Positions 10,855 to 22,288 of a stretch of DNA of 64,000 bases are shown here, piece by piece. How positions within the stretch are numbered: position 1 is the stretch's first letter; every line of letters starts with the position of its first letter. The notes below the pieces were generated by a model. It saw nothing but the letters and a program-made list of their open reading frames with translations, did not search any database and had not been told where the DNA came from. Both the position numbers and the translations under genes were made by a program. The stretch is from Gracilaria gracilis (lineage: Eukaryota > Rhodophyta > Florideophyceae > Gracilariales > Gracilariaceae), in assembly GCA_030374805.1 (NCBI GenBank), contig JARGSG010000134.1, positions 33,775 to 97,774 on the forward strand, given 5' to 3'.

Positions 10855-11496
10855 CTAGGGGCTCTTGCTATTCAGTTCTGTTCTGGACGGTCTTTCAATT
10901 AGTTTCTCGACTGAAACGGCAAAGTTGACAAGACTTGTGCTGTCTGAAAAACTCCGTATCATACTGTTCCAACTCTCTAATCTTTGTGTAGTTGAGGCCC
11001 CGAGAGTGAAATCAATTTTGAAATAAGCAACTGCCCATTGGCGCCGCTTTTCCCATAAATGTTCTTGAAGGTACTCGTGGACCATTCTCGTCCTCAATCC
11101 AACTGGGAACCATTTGCTAATCAGACTATTCCAAATACGAAACAGTTCTTTTTCTGAGTTGCATTCTCGACAAATTGACAGCGATTCCTTGAACAGTGGC
11201 CATGAAGAAGCCCCTGCTGCAATCCTTTGCAATGCGTTTACTCGTTTTTTCACTCCAAGATCGAACAAGTGAAACGTGCACAATAGATGCTTTAGATCTT
11301 CTGAGTACGGAACGGTGGAAATTGACGTCTCCATGGCTTGGTCACCATCCGTAAATATTACGAAGGGAAGTTGAATACCAAAAGCTTCATGCCATGACCC
11401 TAAAAGACTCTGGCAATACTCAATACTTTCACGAGGGGTAGGGCTGACCATCGCAGCCCTTGACTTAGCCTCAGAATCAACTGAGGTTAGTGTCAC
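10855..11496 (-). pseudogene. MULE transposase catalytic domain
   Basis: 214-codon open block. PFVIFTDGDQAMETSI carries the second catalytic Asp of the MULE DDE domain. It is followed by LKHLLCTFHLFDLGVKKRV (the family C/H helix) and TTQRLESWNSMIRSF, where the Glu of R-L-E-S-x-N is the expected third acidic residue. The first Asp should lie upstream in the region after 11595, which is out of frame. The SWIM block lies downstream as in intact elements. Confidence 0.7.
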
Positions 11497-12527
11497 AAAA
11501 CGGTAGTTGTACTTGGTGACGTTATGGGTGCTTTTTCAAAATAGAATATCTCCACACCGGCGTACAATATCCTTGGCTCCTTTCGGAGCCCACGTTATCG
11601 ACGAAAGAACACCGCTTTTGCTTCCAGTTCATAATCCAAGTACTCAAGCCTATCATTATCCTTAGAAGTTTTCAGATGATGCAGTAGGCTTTCTGAATCC
11701 TTTTCATTCTTGGACACACTTTTCACTACATTCTGAAGAGCTTCGTACTTAATGAAATAGGCAGGAAATCTTTCGTTCATGAAGGCTTCAAATTTCATTA
11801 CGGATCCTTTTCCACCAGGACAGGCTTTTCCAAATGAAATGAAAGTAGACATGATCTCCTTGTTAGTGAGAATATCATTTGCACGTGAAAGAAAAATCTT
11901 TTTCTCTACTACGTAGTCCGGTATTTGGTTTGTATGTGTTGTATTCACATTTCAGATTCGCAGCAGACTCTGGGATCGATTTCAATAACTGATCACATGA
12001 CTTTTTCTCAAATGAATTATGAAGGGAAATTGTTGTAACGAAAGCATTGAAATCGGCTTTCTTGGAAGGCTTGAACCGTTTTCCCGTGCTTCTGGACTTT
12101 TAAGGACATCCTGCGGTCTGGCAAGAAGCATTTAGTCTTCCACCTTCTTTCATATGACAGTTTCAAAGAGCACTATTCCCCTGGAAATTGTCATGCAGCT
12201 CACAAATTGGTTTCAGCATCGATGTGTCCGTTCTTATTATGGTTCCAGGCTCAATAAAGGCTTGAGTATACAGTTATGGGGGTCTTACATAGAATAAATT
12301 GTTTTCATCACCCTCTGAAAACTAAACATTTGGTAAACCAATGCACTCCAAATCCGTTAGCAATTTACCACGGTGTTCAATCGTAGTCACCACGCATGTT
12401 TTTCGGATCTCTCAAGGATTTGAGGTGGCTCACTATTCGAGTTAAAACTAGCCAATGATGTTTCTTTCGCCACAGCTGAAGACTCTTCAGAGATTGGTCG
12501 GAAGGCATCTTCTTTTTCATCAGTCAT

Positions 12528-13635
12528 CTCACAAAAACGAAAAGAAGATATGTGAACCGTTTGAAGACAGGAGACAAAAGTGTTCGAAAGGGAAGCGATG
12601 ATGTACCCAATTGTCCTCAGGTGCCAAGAGAAGACTCTTGCGCTCACAGACTATGTAATCCAATACTGTGACTGTCAATATTGATTGTGATGTACTTTGT
12701 GTTTTTTTTAAAACAGATATCTCAAGTCTGAGCTCCTGGAAGAAAGGGATAGGTGCGGCGCGGCAAACGTCGGTGCACATCTCTTTCTTTAAAACATATC
12801 AACGGTACATAAAAAAAGTTCCGTTAGCTGTTCTAAAGAGAGAAAATTTGGTGCTCTGATGAGTAAAATACGCTGTTAGCGCATTATCGGAGAACTGAAA
12901 TCGAGTACAATGCCGTCCCCTTTTTCCATGGAACTGATCTACTGAATTGACAGCTCCCTAACATATGGGTGGCATTTTGAGGCCTTCCATTTTTTAAAAC
13001 CTAATGTTACTTGCATATGCTCTTGAATTTTGATTGAAGTATTGGTTTCTTTCTTTACATTAACGTGTGGATTTTTAATAGTGTCCGAAGCGCTATTTGC
13101 ATCTTCGTCTGTGTTTTTGAGATATCATTGTCTAAGCCCGTATCAAACACCTATCAATTCATTTCCATCAGCCTACCTTCCTCGGGCAGGTATTTTGGTG
13201 CAGTCTTTACTTCAATACGAAATAACGTGCAGCACAGAGCTTTATTTTGAAAAGCAATCTAGCCCAATAGGAGCCCTCCAGATGTCTCAGATTTCAATGA
13301 AGTTGCGGGACCGTAAGAACAAAGCTCACGACGAGATCGGTGGTGTGAAAATACTCTCCTTAACACCCACCATTTTGCCGAAAACGATTTCAATGTGGTG
13401 AACTGCCGCTTTTCGGCAACAGTCTCTATCGCCGCGGCTTTTGCTACTTCAAACGTGTTTGGCCGCAGCCATGACCACTATCTATAATATATGGAGCTGC
13501 GTGCATCTCTGCGCTGTTGCTAAAAAGCTCAAGCACACTGTCAGTGGCGTTGTTGTCCTCTTCACTACGTTCATTCCTTCTAAAATCAACCCCGGCATCT
13601 GCAATACTCGTCATCTCTTCGCATTCTTTTGCGAT
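12528..13635. other. No gene recognised
   Basis: Between two decayed DNA transposons. Open frames on the plus strand up to 123 codons have no recognisable motif. The sequence may contain MULE 5' end and terminal repeats, which I could not delimit. Confidence 0.35.
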
Positions 13636-14900
13636 TCATCGAAAATAAATTGCTGATACTGGACACTCGTTTTCGTTTCCGCCATCGTTCATGCCACTTC
13701 CTTCTCCAATGTCTCCATCAAACAGAGTCACTATCATGTTGCATGCATGTGCGTTGCGTGGGGCCAACGGGGTCAATACGTCGATCTTGTTTGTCTTGGA
13801 GTTTGCGGTATAGCTCTTTACATGCACAGAAGCTCGCAGCTCTTTCTTCGTGGTCCTATCTTCCTGTTGTTTCTGCTTTTTGAGCGTACGTGCCTCCTTC
13901 TGGCGCGTCTTCTCTTCGGCCACGTATTTGCCGGACTTCGGATCACCTCTATATTGGCTGTCTTTGCCTTTGACAACCAAACACGGACGTTACTGAGTTT
14001 GTGCCCGTCCAAGAGGAGCAGCAATTTCCTGTCTTTCGTATAATTGCCAGCATGTGTCTCGATATGATCAATCACGAACGGTATGTGTTCCTTGGTCATT
14101 AAACCGCTTGAGCTACATGTGACAAATGCGTAATGCGGGAACCAGTTCTTCCCTGCCAACCAATGTGGAACACCAGCGTCGTCTTTGAAGTCTTTGGCCT
14201 ACAGCGGGCTATACCATCGGTCCAAGTTGTTGGCGCCAGCAAAAATGAAAAACGGATGGGAGAACTTCGCTTGCTGCAAATGCAATCAACACAGCCGTTA
14301 GATGCCTGCCTTGCGAATCACAGCTCATTTTCTGCCCCTTATGATGATTGTTAGAAGAAACGAAGCCCTTCTGCGTCTCTGTCATATTGATGGTCACCTT
14401 AGTCTCATCCATATCCCAGAAGTTGCGTGGATCGTCAAGAATACCAGGGTTCTGGTTCTTGCATTACTTGAGCGCCTCGAGAATTGTCTTAATGTGGTCA
14501 GGGTTTCCGGCAGCTATCTTGCTCCTGCGGGAGATTCCATCTTGCGGAATGTTATATCCCGATGGAGAGACCGAAACGAGCGAACCCAGTCTTTAGATGG
14601 ATATGTGTTGGTAAACCCTTCCCCGCCGTTGTTTGCCACATCCGCTGCAATCGACTTCAGTGATTTTTTGGACACTGGAAACCCACGCCTTTCAAATTCT
14701 TTCAGTCGTTCTACAATGGATCTTTTTCCACAAATGACAGCACTGGTTTGCTACCGCGTTTAAGGGCGTATGATGAATCGTCATATTTTTCATTCTCTTT
14801 CTCTGTCAAAGTGAGACTCGATTTAAGCCTTCCGATGGTTCCCATCGACAGTCCAGTAGCCCCATGAATGGTGCGGTAAGACCTCTTCTTTTTGAGTAGA
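13636..14900 (-). pseudogene. pogo/CENP-B-type (DDE_1) transposase, decayed
   Basis: Minus-strand blocks in several frames: an HTH-like stretch near 14900-14770 (YRTIHGATGLSMGTIGRL), a catalytic block starting at 14412 (MDETKVTINMTETQKG, the D-E-T motif), a second-Asp block near 14030 (KLLLLLDGHKLSN), and a basic C-terminal tail at 13980-13636. The third acidic residue is not identifiable. Frame changes separate all blocks. It is not close to the intact pogo-like element at 31.5 kb: the motifs are of the same superfamily but the surrounding residues differ. Confidence 0.65.
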
Positions 14901-15660
14901 AAAATGGTTTGATGTCGTTGTTATCGTATGTTGTTTTGGTTTTGTTCTCTCGATTTACGTTCTATAGTCTGACGACGCATTGACGTCGTTGTCATGATGC
15001 TGTGTTGGTTTGGGAGGCATTGTAACGATTGTGACTGTCAGGTTGATGACTTTAGTGTTCTCAGGGTGCAATAGAACGTGTGGTAGGACAGCGTGGCCTC
15101 TGTAAAAAGAATTTTATAGACGGAGTGGTATAAAAATGATAACGTAATTTGTCTGCTCGTTCACTTAAATTGAAGAGGGTAATGAATGTAGTGCTAATCT
15201 TAATTGTGCCGGAGGTGTGCGGGAAGTTCAAGCGAAGAAAGCAAGGTGCTCCTCGCGGGGATTAAAGGCTATCAAGGTATACTCGGAGTGTAATTACCCA
15301 ACTCGGGTGAGTGCACCACATTAGCACCATGCACCATATTACACTCCCGGGGAAGTTATACGTTAATTTGAGTTGTTTATGGCTATTGGATTGCGCCGGG
15401 AACTTAATATAGGTCGAGAGTTTTGTAGGAAAGTCTTTGGAATCTACAATCTGACAAGAGAAAGATATCAAAACTGTCGTTGCGTAAACCTTTGAAGTCT
15501 TCTTTGCACATTTTTTCAAGGTGAAGAAGTATTGTTAAGGCCAGGTTTTATTTGTCCTGGTATAAAAGAATTTTTGAGACACATTTTACTTGTCCAAATG
15601 CCGCAAACCTGTTCAAAACTGGATTGATGTTGGCAGTCGAAGTAGTGCTTGATTTAAAAT
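14901..15660. other. No gene recognised
   Basis: Nothing coding is apparent. A segment at 15,285-15,360 has self-complementary stretches around GTGTAATTAC and ATTACACTCCC. I see no other organisation. Confidence 0.3.
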
Positions 15661-15666
15661 CTGGAT

Positions 15667-15748
15667 AGTACACACTGAAAGAGTACACTCAAAGTTAAAC
15701 AGCTGGTCAGTACATACTGAAAGGGGACATTCAAAGGTAAGCACACTA
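15667..15748 (+). repeat. Two-copy tandem repeat, about 44-bp period
   Basis: AGTACACACTGAAAGAGTAC is followed about 44 bp later by AGTACATACTGAAAGGGGAC, each continuing into a matching TCAAAG-TAA segment. It lies immediately before the 27-bp array. Confidence 0.7.
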
Positions 15749-15760
15749 GGGCATACAAAA

Positions 15761-15870
15761 GATTTACGTGCTTCCGGAGGCACGTAAGCGATATGTGCGC
15801 CCGGGGGCATGTACCAGATACGTGCGTTCTGGCTCATGTAGTAGATACGTGCGCCCTGGCGCCCGTAGGC
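15761..15870 (+). repeat. 27-bp minisatellite, four imperfect units
   Basis: Units start at 15761 (29 bp), 15790, 15817 and 15844. The core is GATACGTGCGCCCTGG followed by GC-rich bases and a GTA. Each unit is partly self-complementary (ACGTGC against GCACGT). The 27-bp period is divisible by three, so both strands stay open through the array and encode nine-residue repeats (ARIWYMPPG type on minus, RYVRPGA type on plus). Confidence 0.85.
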
Positions 15871-16898
15871 ATTCAAAGCATCGGGAGCGTGGGGGAAAAC
15901 ATGAAAGTAGTTTTATATTGCAAAGCAATTCAGAATTATTGTACAAAGTACTGCAAGAGTGTCCTAAACAACAGTAAACATGTTTCGAAAGCAAAAAAAT
16001 CACAGTACACAATTATCTCGTGTGACGTCAATTTCTGTAGCCCAATTTAAATGGGAGTGCATCTAGCATGTAAGCGGAAAGCTTACTTTAGTTGAGAACC
16101 AGTTGCCATAAATTATGATTTGACGAAAAATATAAAATTATAAGATAAGCTCTCAAGTTAGGCATACTAAAAACGTCTTTTGCGCTAAATATTTTTTTTA
16201 TGTATGTATCTCTGAACTAAAATAACTTTATAGAGTTAGCATCGTTTTTGGAACTTATGAAACTCAATTTATCTCAAAATGTTCAGTTTCAAAACTTATA
16301 CCGTTTCAATTTCCTCAAAAACGCCGTTGTTATAAAACTTACACGTTTTAAAAAATAAAATGTAAACTACTTTTTGTACTTACATCAAAAGATTTTGTAC
16401 TTATGAATAGGTATGAGAAGAAGGAAAAAACTTATATGAGGCTGCTCCGTCGACAGTGGTTAACTTGAAAATTTATAAGGCTGATATTCAAGTTTAAATA
16501 GTTATTTAAAAAGTTGAGTTTTAACAAAATGGCGACATTAAACTTTTGTCTTGTCAGCGCGTAGAACAAATGTGCAACTTTCAGTTTACACCATAGCCAA
16601 GTTTTTGCTTTGAATTTTTGCATTGTTGGTTGTGCAATAGCAAGCTTTGTTTGAGTTTCTTTTAGAAATACACCAATGACAGTCGTGTCCTGAAGAGTAG
16701 TTTTATTATTATACTGCAGGGAGATACGGTAAATTCAGTAAGAACGTTCCCACACACCTTGTCGGAAGCAATGTCTACATTTTTCAAAGAGAAGTATTTA
16801 GTTTGGGTCAAACCTCTAAAAAGACTGCAAAGTGATAAAAGTGTTTTGTGGGTCAAAAATGTAAAGAACAAATATAGAAAACAAGAAGTATTTACTGC
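15871..16898. other. AT-rich region without genes
   Basis: Low-complexity AT-rich sequence with scattered T and A runs. Short open frames are chance. It may be the 3' flank of the Harbinger-type element to the right. Confidence 0.35.
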
Positions 16899-17777
16899 TC
16901 AGCTGACACTCAACTCTTCTACAGCTTCTTGTCTCACGTTCTTATCGTCTGCTGACTTGAGAACAACATGGAATATCTTAGTTGAGTCTGAAAAGCATAG
17001 AAGCCTTTGGTTCCGTATAAACCTTTCAACTGTAAAAGGTAGTTCAGTATGACAGAAAGATTTGATTTTCGCAGTAGCCTTCGCCCTTAATTCTTTCAAA
17101 GACTTTTGAAAGGCTAAAAATTTAGGGTGATCTGCTTTCATTGGATCGAACTGCTTTTCAAGCCACACTTTGTGGAGCAGTTTTGCATTTGAAGGAGCCT
17201 CCGGCCATTCAATAACAATCTCGAAAACTGTTCCTGCCTGATGACTTGGTACTCCAAGTGTTCTTTCTCCACCCCAGAATGAAGAAGAATTGCCAAGCTC
17301 ACATAACATAACATAGTCTCATTATCCTCCCAGACGGAAGAGAGAAGCAGAGAAGAAAACTCTTTTCTCTGTGGATTGGCTTTAGATAATTTTGGTATCT
17401 CTTCACCTTCGTCCTCAACGTCAGCACTTGGAATATCTTCGACTTAGATCACTGAACTACAAATTCTCGACGGTTCTCCAGCGGAGCACCGAGTATTCAA
17501 ATACTCTCTCACATTTTCTTGTACGTAGGTTAAAAAGAAAAAAGTGAAAGTACCAAAAATAAATTTGATTCGTACCTGGATTGTCAAACGTTTCTCCCTT
17601 CAGTTTGTTATACTTTGCTCGAAAGGTTGAGAGCTTGAAAGGTTGAAAGAGTGGATCACGTTTCTGTACTTCAACCGCATTGTCACTGCCATTAAGCTCT
17701 CCATCTTGAAACATTTGACGAAGCCTTTTTACTGCTGGGGAGTCATCGGTTAACCAAGGTCGTCGGGTAGGAGCCAT
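16899..17777 (-). pseudogene. Harbinger-type companion ORF (Myb/SANT-like), copy 1
   Basis: Exon-like block 17777-17570 encodes MAPTRRPWLTDDSPAVKRLR and then STFRAKYNKLKGETFDNPG. The block 17309-16899 has GGERTLGVPSHQAGTVF and a helical tail. Both blocks match the copy at 34.4-35.2 kb in order and spacing (TRPPKLTKNSTAVKLLR, TFTAKFNALKRE; later ERLGISIVLPSEVGKGMF). PIF/Harbinger elements encode a second, DNA-binding protein besides the DDE nuclease, and this ORF lies head-to-head with such a nuclease at 18.9-19.9 kb. A GT splice donor-like GTACGA follows FDNPG at the same position as the intron of copy 2. Whether it is still functional is unclear because the second block has no clean join. 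Confidence 0.6.
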
Positions 17778-18010
17778 TTTGTGAAATGTCGTATTCAGGC
17801 GTGGACGGACGAGTGCAGTTTGGTTTTTGCTAGACAGAGGGCACTGAAGATTGATACCTTATACTCATTCCTATTTTGTAGTGTACTACATGTGCAGAAG
17901 TTGCTGCTTTCTGTGATTGAAGAAAGATGGATGCATGAATTTGCTAGGGTTTTTATTCTAGATATATCGGAACGCATCTGGCTTGGCCCACAACATACCT
18001 AACACACTAC

Positions 18011-18403
18011 CTAAAGAATAGTGTCTTTCCCAATCAGAATAATCTGTGCACGCTTGTAGAATGGAACACTGTCTACTTCGTTTCCTGGATGCAGTAGAGG
18101 TATGGGCATAATTTCTAGGACATGTCCAGATCTTGAATAGTTTGTGCATATGTATGCTTTGTTGTACACGTCAATAAGACCTTGAAAGGTTTGTTTGAGT
18201 GATTTCAACATCTTAAATACTTGAAACTGTACATGTTTTACCGTGGAAAAGAAAGCAGACGCTTTCTCAAACTCTACCAAGAGCAGTACATCAATCTCCA
18301 AAAATATTGGTAAAGGATAATCGTAAGAAAATTGAAGTCTCATTCTATATATGCACTTTTTAGTACTGAACATAACGTATTTTTGCGGCTCTAAACCTCT
18401 CAA
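18011..18403 (-). CDS. Hypothetical ORF between the two Harbinger-type genes
   Basis: 130-codon open frame, AT-rich, beginning at a TTG and without an early ATG. It encodes a hydrophobic/aromatic-rich sequence (LPIFLEIDVLLLVEFEKASAF, VKHVQFQVFKMLKSLKQTF). No family is recognised. It lies in the space between the companion ORF and the DDE ORF and could be an exon or chance. Confidence 0.2.
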   Translation of the reverse strand: MRGLEPQKYVMFSTKKCIYRMRLQFSYDYPLPIFLEIDVLLLVEFEKASAFFSTVKHVQFQVFKMLKSLKQTFQGLIDVYNKAYICTNYSRSGHVLEIMPIPLLHPGNEVDSVPFYKRAQIILIGKDTIL

Positions 18404-18959
18404 AATGCGTACTTTATGCGAAAACAGGCCATTTTAGATATATTGAACAAGCTTTTGTAAGTTAGCGATGTGCACAGTAATTTAATTTTTGTATCCTTAA
18501 TAATGGCATTTTCACGTCCTTCAAATTTGCATTAGTAAAGTCGTGATGCAGAGCCTTGTGAGGAACTCAAGTAAAAATGATATACACTACAACAACATTG
18601 CTTTTTTCATCTCCACTCCACTTTAAGAACGATATAAAGGTATGCTTTCCTAAAGATATAAAACTAATGGGGTATTGCATAACCTCCGTAAGAAGTATTG
18701 GGGATGCTTCTCTCTCCCAAATTAAAGAGAAAAGTAACTCGATTGTTACGTCGGAGAAAGACCACTGAACCACTATATCTTAGAATCCAATATGGTACTG
18801 GTAATATTGAAGTTTTCCTTATAAAGCCAAATTCAATCTTGACATGGCACATTGCCTTTTAAGAGAAGACCCCTAAAAATGAACGTAGTCAATATTTTGA
18901 TGCGAACAAGCAGGTGAAAAATCTACTTATATGCTCGTCCTTCACGCACAAAAATCGAA

Positions 18960-19890
18960 AACCTCTTTGCCATGCCGTTTGAAGTGGCGAGTGCGATGGC
19001 AGGAAAACTTCGTAGAGCAACGGTTGCAACCTTCCGAGGCGCAAATATGGGAATCTTATACAGAATTCGTAGGACAAAGCGAAACGTTTTCTACAGAAGA
19101 TTTCGTTCGTTGTTTGGAATTAACTACTCAACCTGTGCCATTGCATGGAATCTATTGATCGAAAAACTTCCTGTTGGTGCCACACCACAGCATTTTCTTT
19201 GGTCTCTATTGTTATTGAGGCGGTATGCCTCTGAACATGTGCACTGCGCATTGACTGGTGCTAGCTAAAAAAAAGTTCGTAAGTGGTCTTTAAAATTTGT
19301 CGAATTACTTTCCAACTTAAACAGGGTATATCCTGATGTTTTTAAAATTTATTATGCTTTTCTAACATTTATAAAAAGATACATTGGAGTTCACGACTGG
19401 AAGGCGAATCATTTTATGGATGTTATGCCTGTCTAGATGGTACAGACTGTCCTATCAACCAGACTACTCTGTTTTATTCGCGGTGGAACTCTAACAAAAT
19501 CAAGGCTTCTGGACTTCGATACAAAGTGGAGATCGAACAGCCTAAATTGTGCGGGTATACGGTCGTTTCCTGTGTGGATTGTTCTCTGATTTATAGATTT
19601 TTAGAGAGGCCATGAAGAATTCACTGAAATCATACGAAAAAGTTGTGGCCGATAAGGGGTACAGTGATCCTAAATTTCTTACTCAAGTTATGGTGAGTCC
19701 TCAATACAAACTATTGCATGGATTGGTCAGAGCATGTCATGAAAACCTGAACATGCTTGAAACAGTTTGTGGTTTTAGAGAAGCGGTCTCGTCACGATCT
19801 ACCTATGCATACTGGCTTTTCAAGGAACATCGAAGTGTATTTATTGATGATCTGGAGCTGGCGGGTAGGACAATTGGATCTTGGTGATGT
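18960..19890 (+). pseudogene. Harbinger-type DDE_4 transposase, copy 1
   Basis: Blocks in order: FRSLFGINYSTCAIAWNLL, GATPQHFLWSLLLLRRY and VRKWSLKFVELLSNLNR (from about 18972); a 53-bp intron (19326-19378); IHWSSRLEGESFYGCYACLDGTDCPI with the first catalytic Asp; RWNSNKIKASGLRYKVEIE; a frame change; then EKVVADKGYSDPKF (the D-K-G-Y block) and RACHENLNMLETVCGFREA (the family R-x-x-H-E-x-x-N motif). An in-frame TAA near 19266 and a frameshift near 19590 make it non-coding now. This nuclease family (PIF/Harbinger, IS5-related) cuts and pastes with 3-bp target duplications. Confidence 0.8.
19326..19378 (+). other. Intron (53 bp) in Harbinger-type transposase copy 1
   Basis: GTATAT donor, AT-rich body, AAAAAG acceptor. 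Removing it joins LSNLNR to IHWSSRLEG in frame, phase 0. The second copy at 44 kb has a 52-bp intron at the homologous codon, which makes both credible. Confidence 0.8.
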
Positions 19891-20149
19891 GGCACATTGT
19901 CTGCATTGTTTGTCTGTCTGAGTGATTTGGCAGTTTGACCGCCTCTCGACAACTGTAATCGAAGGCCTCGCCCTCTGCAACGGCGGAAGAATGCTTTGCT
20001 CTCGATCTAGTTGTCCTCGTGTTGGTCCGTCTAGGTTTGTCATCGCCACGCGCTCGCGCTACGGAAAAGAAAGGAGGACGCAAAGGCAAGAGATCGGGCA
20101 CAGAGGTAGTTCCGCGGTGATGCGGATGCCCCCCGACCTCCTGTGGAGA

Positions 20150-21751
20150 GTCTGGAATTGTTTATTAAGTGGACGTTCTCAACCTGCCACCTACGATTCG
20201 TAGGTGGCAGTGCTTCTGATTCAAACTTGATTCTGCGTGGGTTGCTTGCGTGCAAAACAACCTCTGAAGGCCTCGTCCCATCCTTTCTCGTATTTGGAGT
20301 TCTCCCTCGTTCTCAGGCATTTACACTCAACTTCCAGACCAGGAAGAGCGCATGCAAGCTCTGTTAACCACTCGTTCAGAAATGGAAATCATTTCAATTG
20401 AACTACGTTTGAAAACTGCCCTGGACTCACTTCTACCAGAAGCAGTTCACCATTACTACACTCCAGGTAACATAGTACTCATCCTTCGAGAAAGCGTTAC
20501 CCCAAACTGGACAGGACCTTTCAAAGTCACCCGTATTGAAGGCAAGCAGATTTTCGTTCAGAAAGAGAATGGCGAAGTACAAAAAAGCGTTCATCAAGCT
20601 GAGCCACATCTAATCGAAAACTCTAATGACCAATTAGAGAAGACCAAATCAGTACCGAATGACATGGAGCATTTACTCAATTACTGCTTCTCTCAGTTCA
20701 ACACATTTATAACCGAAGTTCTGAAACCAAACGACGGCCGTAAAGACTCTCCTGGACTCTTGAAAGCCAAGAAAAAGGAAATTGAAGGATTAGTGAAAGG
20801 AGGAACTTGGAAGGAAGTTAGTAAATCTAAAGTGCCAACCGACGCCAATATCATTGGATCCCAATTCGGCTATGTAATTACGAATCCTGGTACCCCTGAT
20901 GAACTATTCAAAGCTCGACCAGTAGCACAAGGTTTTCCTGATAAGGATCAGAATTATTTAGTACATAATGCCACCACAGTAAGGCATAATACGGTTCGCC
21001 TTATCCTATCGATCGCAGCGATTTTAGGTTGGAAAGTATGGAGCCATGACGTCACTCAGGCGTACATACAAAGTAGTCAGAACCTAGCAAGAGAAGTAGG
21101 CTTGAAACCTGATAAAGAAATGAATTTATCCGAAGGAACTATGCTTCAATTAATTAAACCTCTCTACGGTTTACCGGACGCTAGTGATTACTGGAATGTA
21201 ACCATCATGGATAACATCCGTAACGATCTCCAAATGAACCGAATGAAAGGAGATATTTCTGCGTTTTACAAAGGCAAACACGACGCCTTAATTGAACTAC
21301 TTGGATCCTACGTCGACGATTCAATCATCACTGGGGACAAAGAATTTCTCCACATTAGTGAGAAAACATTGGAACGTTTTGAATCCCGAGAAAGGGAAAT
21401 GGATAGTTTCAAGTTCGCTGGAACGCAAGTGGAAACTGGAAATAGAAGTTATGTAATTCATCAGAAGGACTTTTTGAACAGGCTACTCCCGCTCAATGAC
21501 TCAGGAAGCTACACCGAGTTTCGTTCAAAGAGAGCAAAATTAGCTTGGCTCGTTTATTCCTACCCACACATTTCCTTTTATGTGAACAAATGTGCACAAC
21601 TCACTGCAGAAAAGTTCACCATAAAAGATGGGAAGAGAATGAACAAAATGATTAAGCAGATCAAGAACGCTGATCCGCTTTGCATGAAGTTCGTAAAACT
21701 GGATTTGGAATCACTACACATTAGGATATATAGTGACTCTTCGTTTGCTAA
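20150..21751 (+). pseudogene. Ty1/copia-type pol fragment (integrase C-term, RT, start of RNase H)
   Basis: The upstream frame gives EGLVPSFLVFGVLPR, the integrase tail of this copia clade. After a frameshift near 20340 the frame from 20352 continues NWTGPFKVTRIEGKQIFVQ, then the reverse transcriptase: FKARPVAQGFPDKDQNYLVH, WSHDVTQAYIQSS (first Asp), LIKPLYGLPDASDYW, and the YVDD catalytic box at 21309-21320. It ends at YSDSSFAN, the RNase H metal-site motif, where a Ty3 LTR begins at 21752. Frame 20352-21750 is open. The last codons of that frame (to 21860) are LTR sequence, not copia. Confidence 0.85.
20185..20209. repeat. Perfect 12-bp-arm inverted repeat
   Basis: TGCCACCTACGA, one T, then TCGTAGGTGGCA. 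It lies inside copia integrase sequence. Confidence 0.9.
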
Positions 21752-22288
21752 TGTGGAGCAATGGCAATCCGATGTCGGCCCAATGAAGTTTCTCATAATA
21801 GAGCTCTACCCATTGAGCCCTGACGCGCCGGACCATGAATATGGACCGCGTTTCGGGTGAAATTGGAAATATTGTTGGGAACGTACCTTGTTAGGTGGAT
21901 AGAACCTATGAAATAGGTGTAGAGTAGGGCCTTGTGGCATATTTGTCCAAATATTTGGCGTCACACCCGCTGGGTAGATATTTTGGCACCCTGACACTGG
22001 GTTGTCCACGTGTATAGCCCCCGTGGGAGTGCGCAGCTCTAGATACAGTAGATAGTATATATGCTCGGGCGATCTCGCCCTGGAGCCACTAAGTAAAACT
22101 CACCTGAGTCGTATCTTCTTCCTGAAGTACGTGGTCTTCTTCCCGAAGGCCGGGCTATGGTTGTTACTGCCTACGTAGGTTTACGACTCCTCTAAAGAGA
22201 GTAACCACGACTGGTCTCGGTACAGTCACCCCTCAGGGTCCCTTAGGAAGTTCTTTACTACCAGTTTCTGGCTTTTATCCCAGTATCA
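21752..22288 (+). repeat. Ty3 LTR inserted in copia RNase H
   Basis: 537 bp starting TGTGGAGCAATGG and ending CCCAGTATCA, so it has the canonical TG...CA ends. It is homologous along its length to the LTR at 56,992-57,544. The junction on the left is exactly at the copia SDSSFAN motif. No matching 3' LTR is seen, so no target duplication can be verified. Confidence 0.85.

Larger units (their letters stand above)
8450..12527 (-). pseudogene. Mutator-like element (MULE) polyprotein with Ulp1-like tail, decayed
   Basis: Coding blocks on the minus strand, in order: an N-terminal block from the ATG at 12527 (MTDEKEDAFRPISEES); a block at 11948-11595; a MULE transposase core (11496-10855); a SWIM zinc finger (CECLFLNRMGIPCRHLLC, near 10530); a basic Ser-rich linker; a Tudor/Agenet-like block near 9290-9130 (VDVFWNLDLCWYRGRTE, VYEDGKVDSSDV); and a Ulp1-like cysteine protease (8998-8450). 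This order is known from Ulp1-carrying MULEs, whose transposase excises and inserts the element. Successive blocks lie in different frames and stops intervene, so it is not translatable as one protein. Some breaks could be introns. I did not find terminal inverted repeats. Confidence 0.75.

Noticed and set aside
15667-15870. CRISPR-like repeat array
   Set aside because: Units are contiguous and imperfect without unique spacers, in a eukaryotic context. It is a minisatellite.
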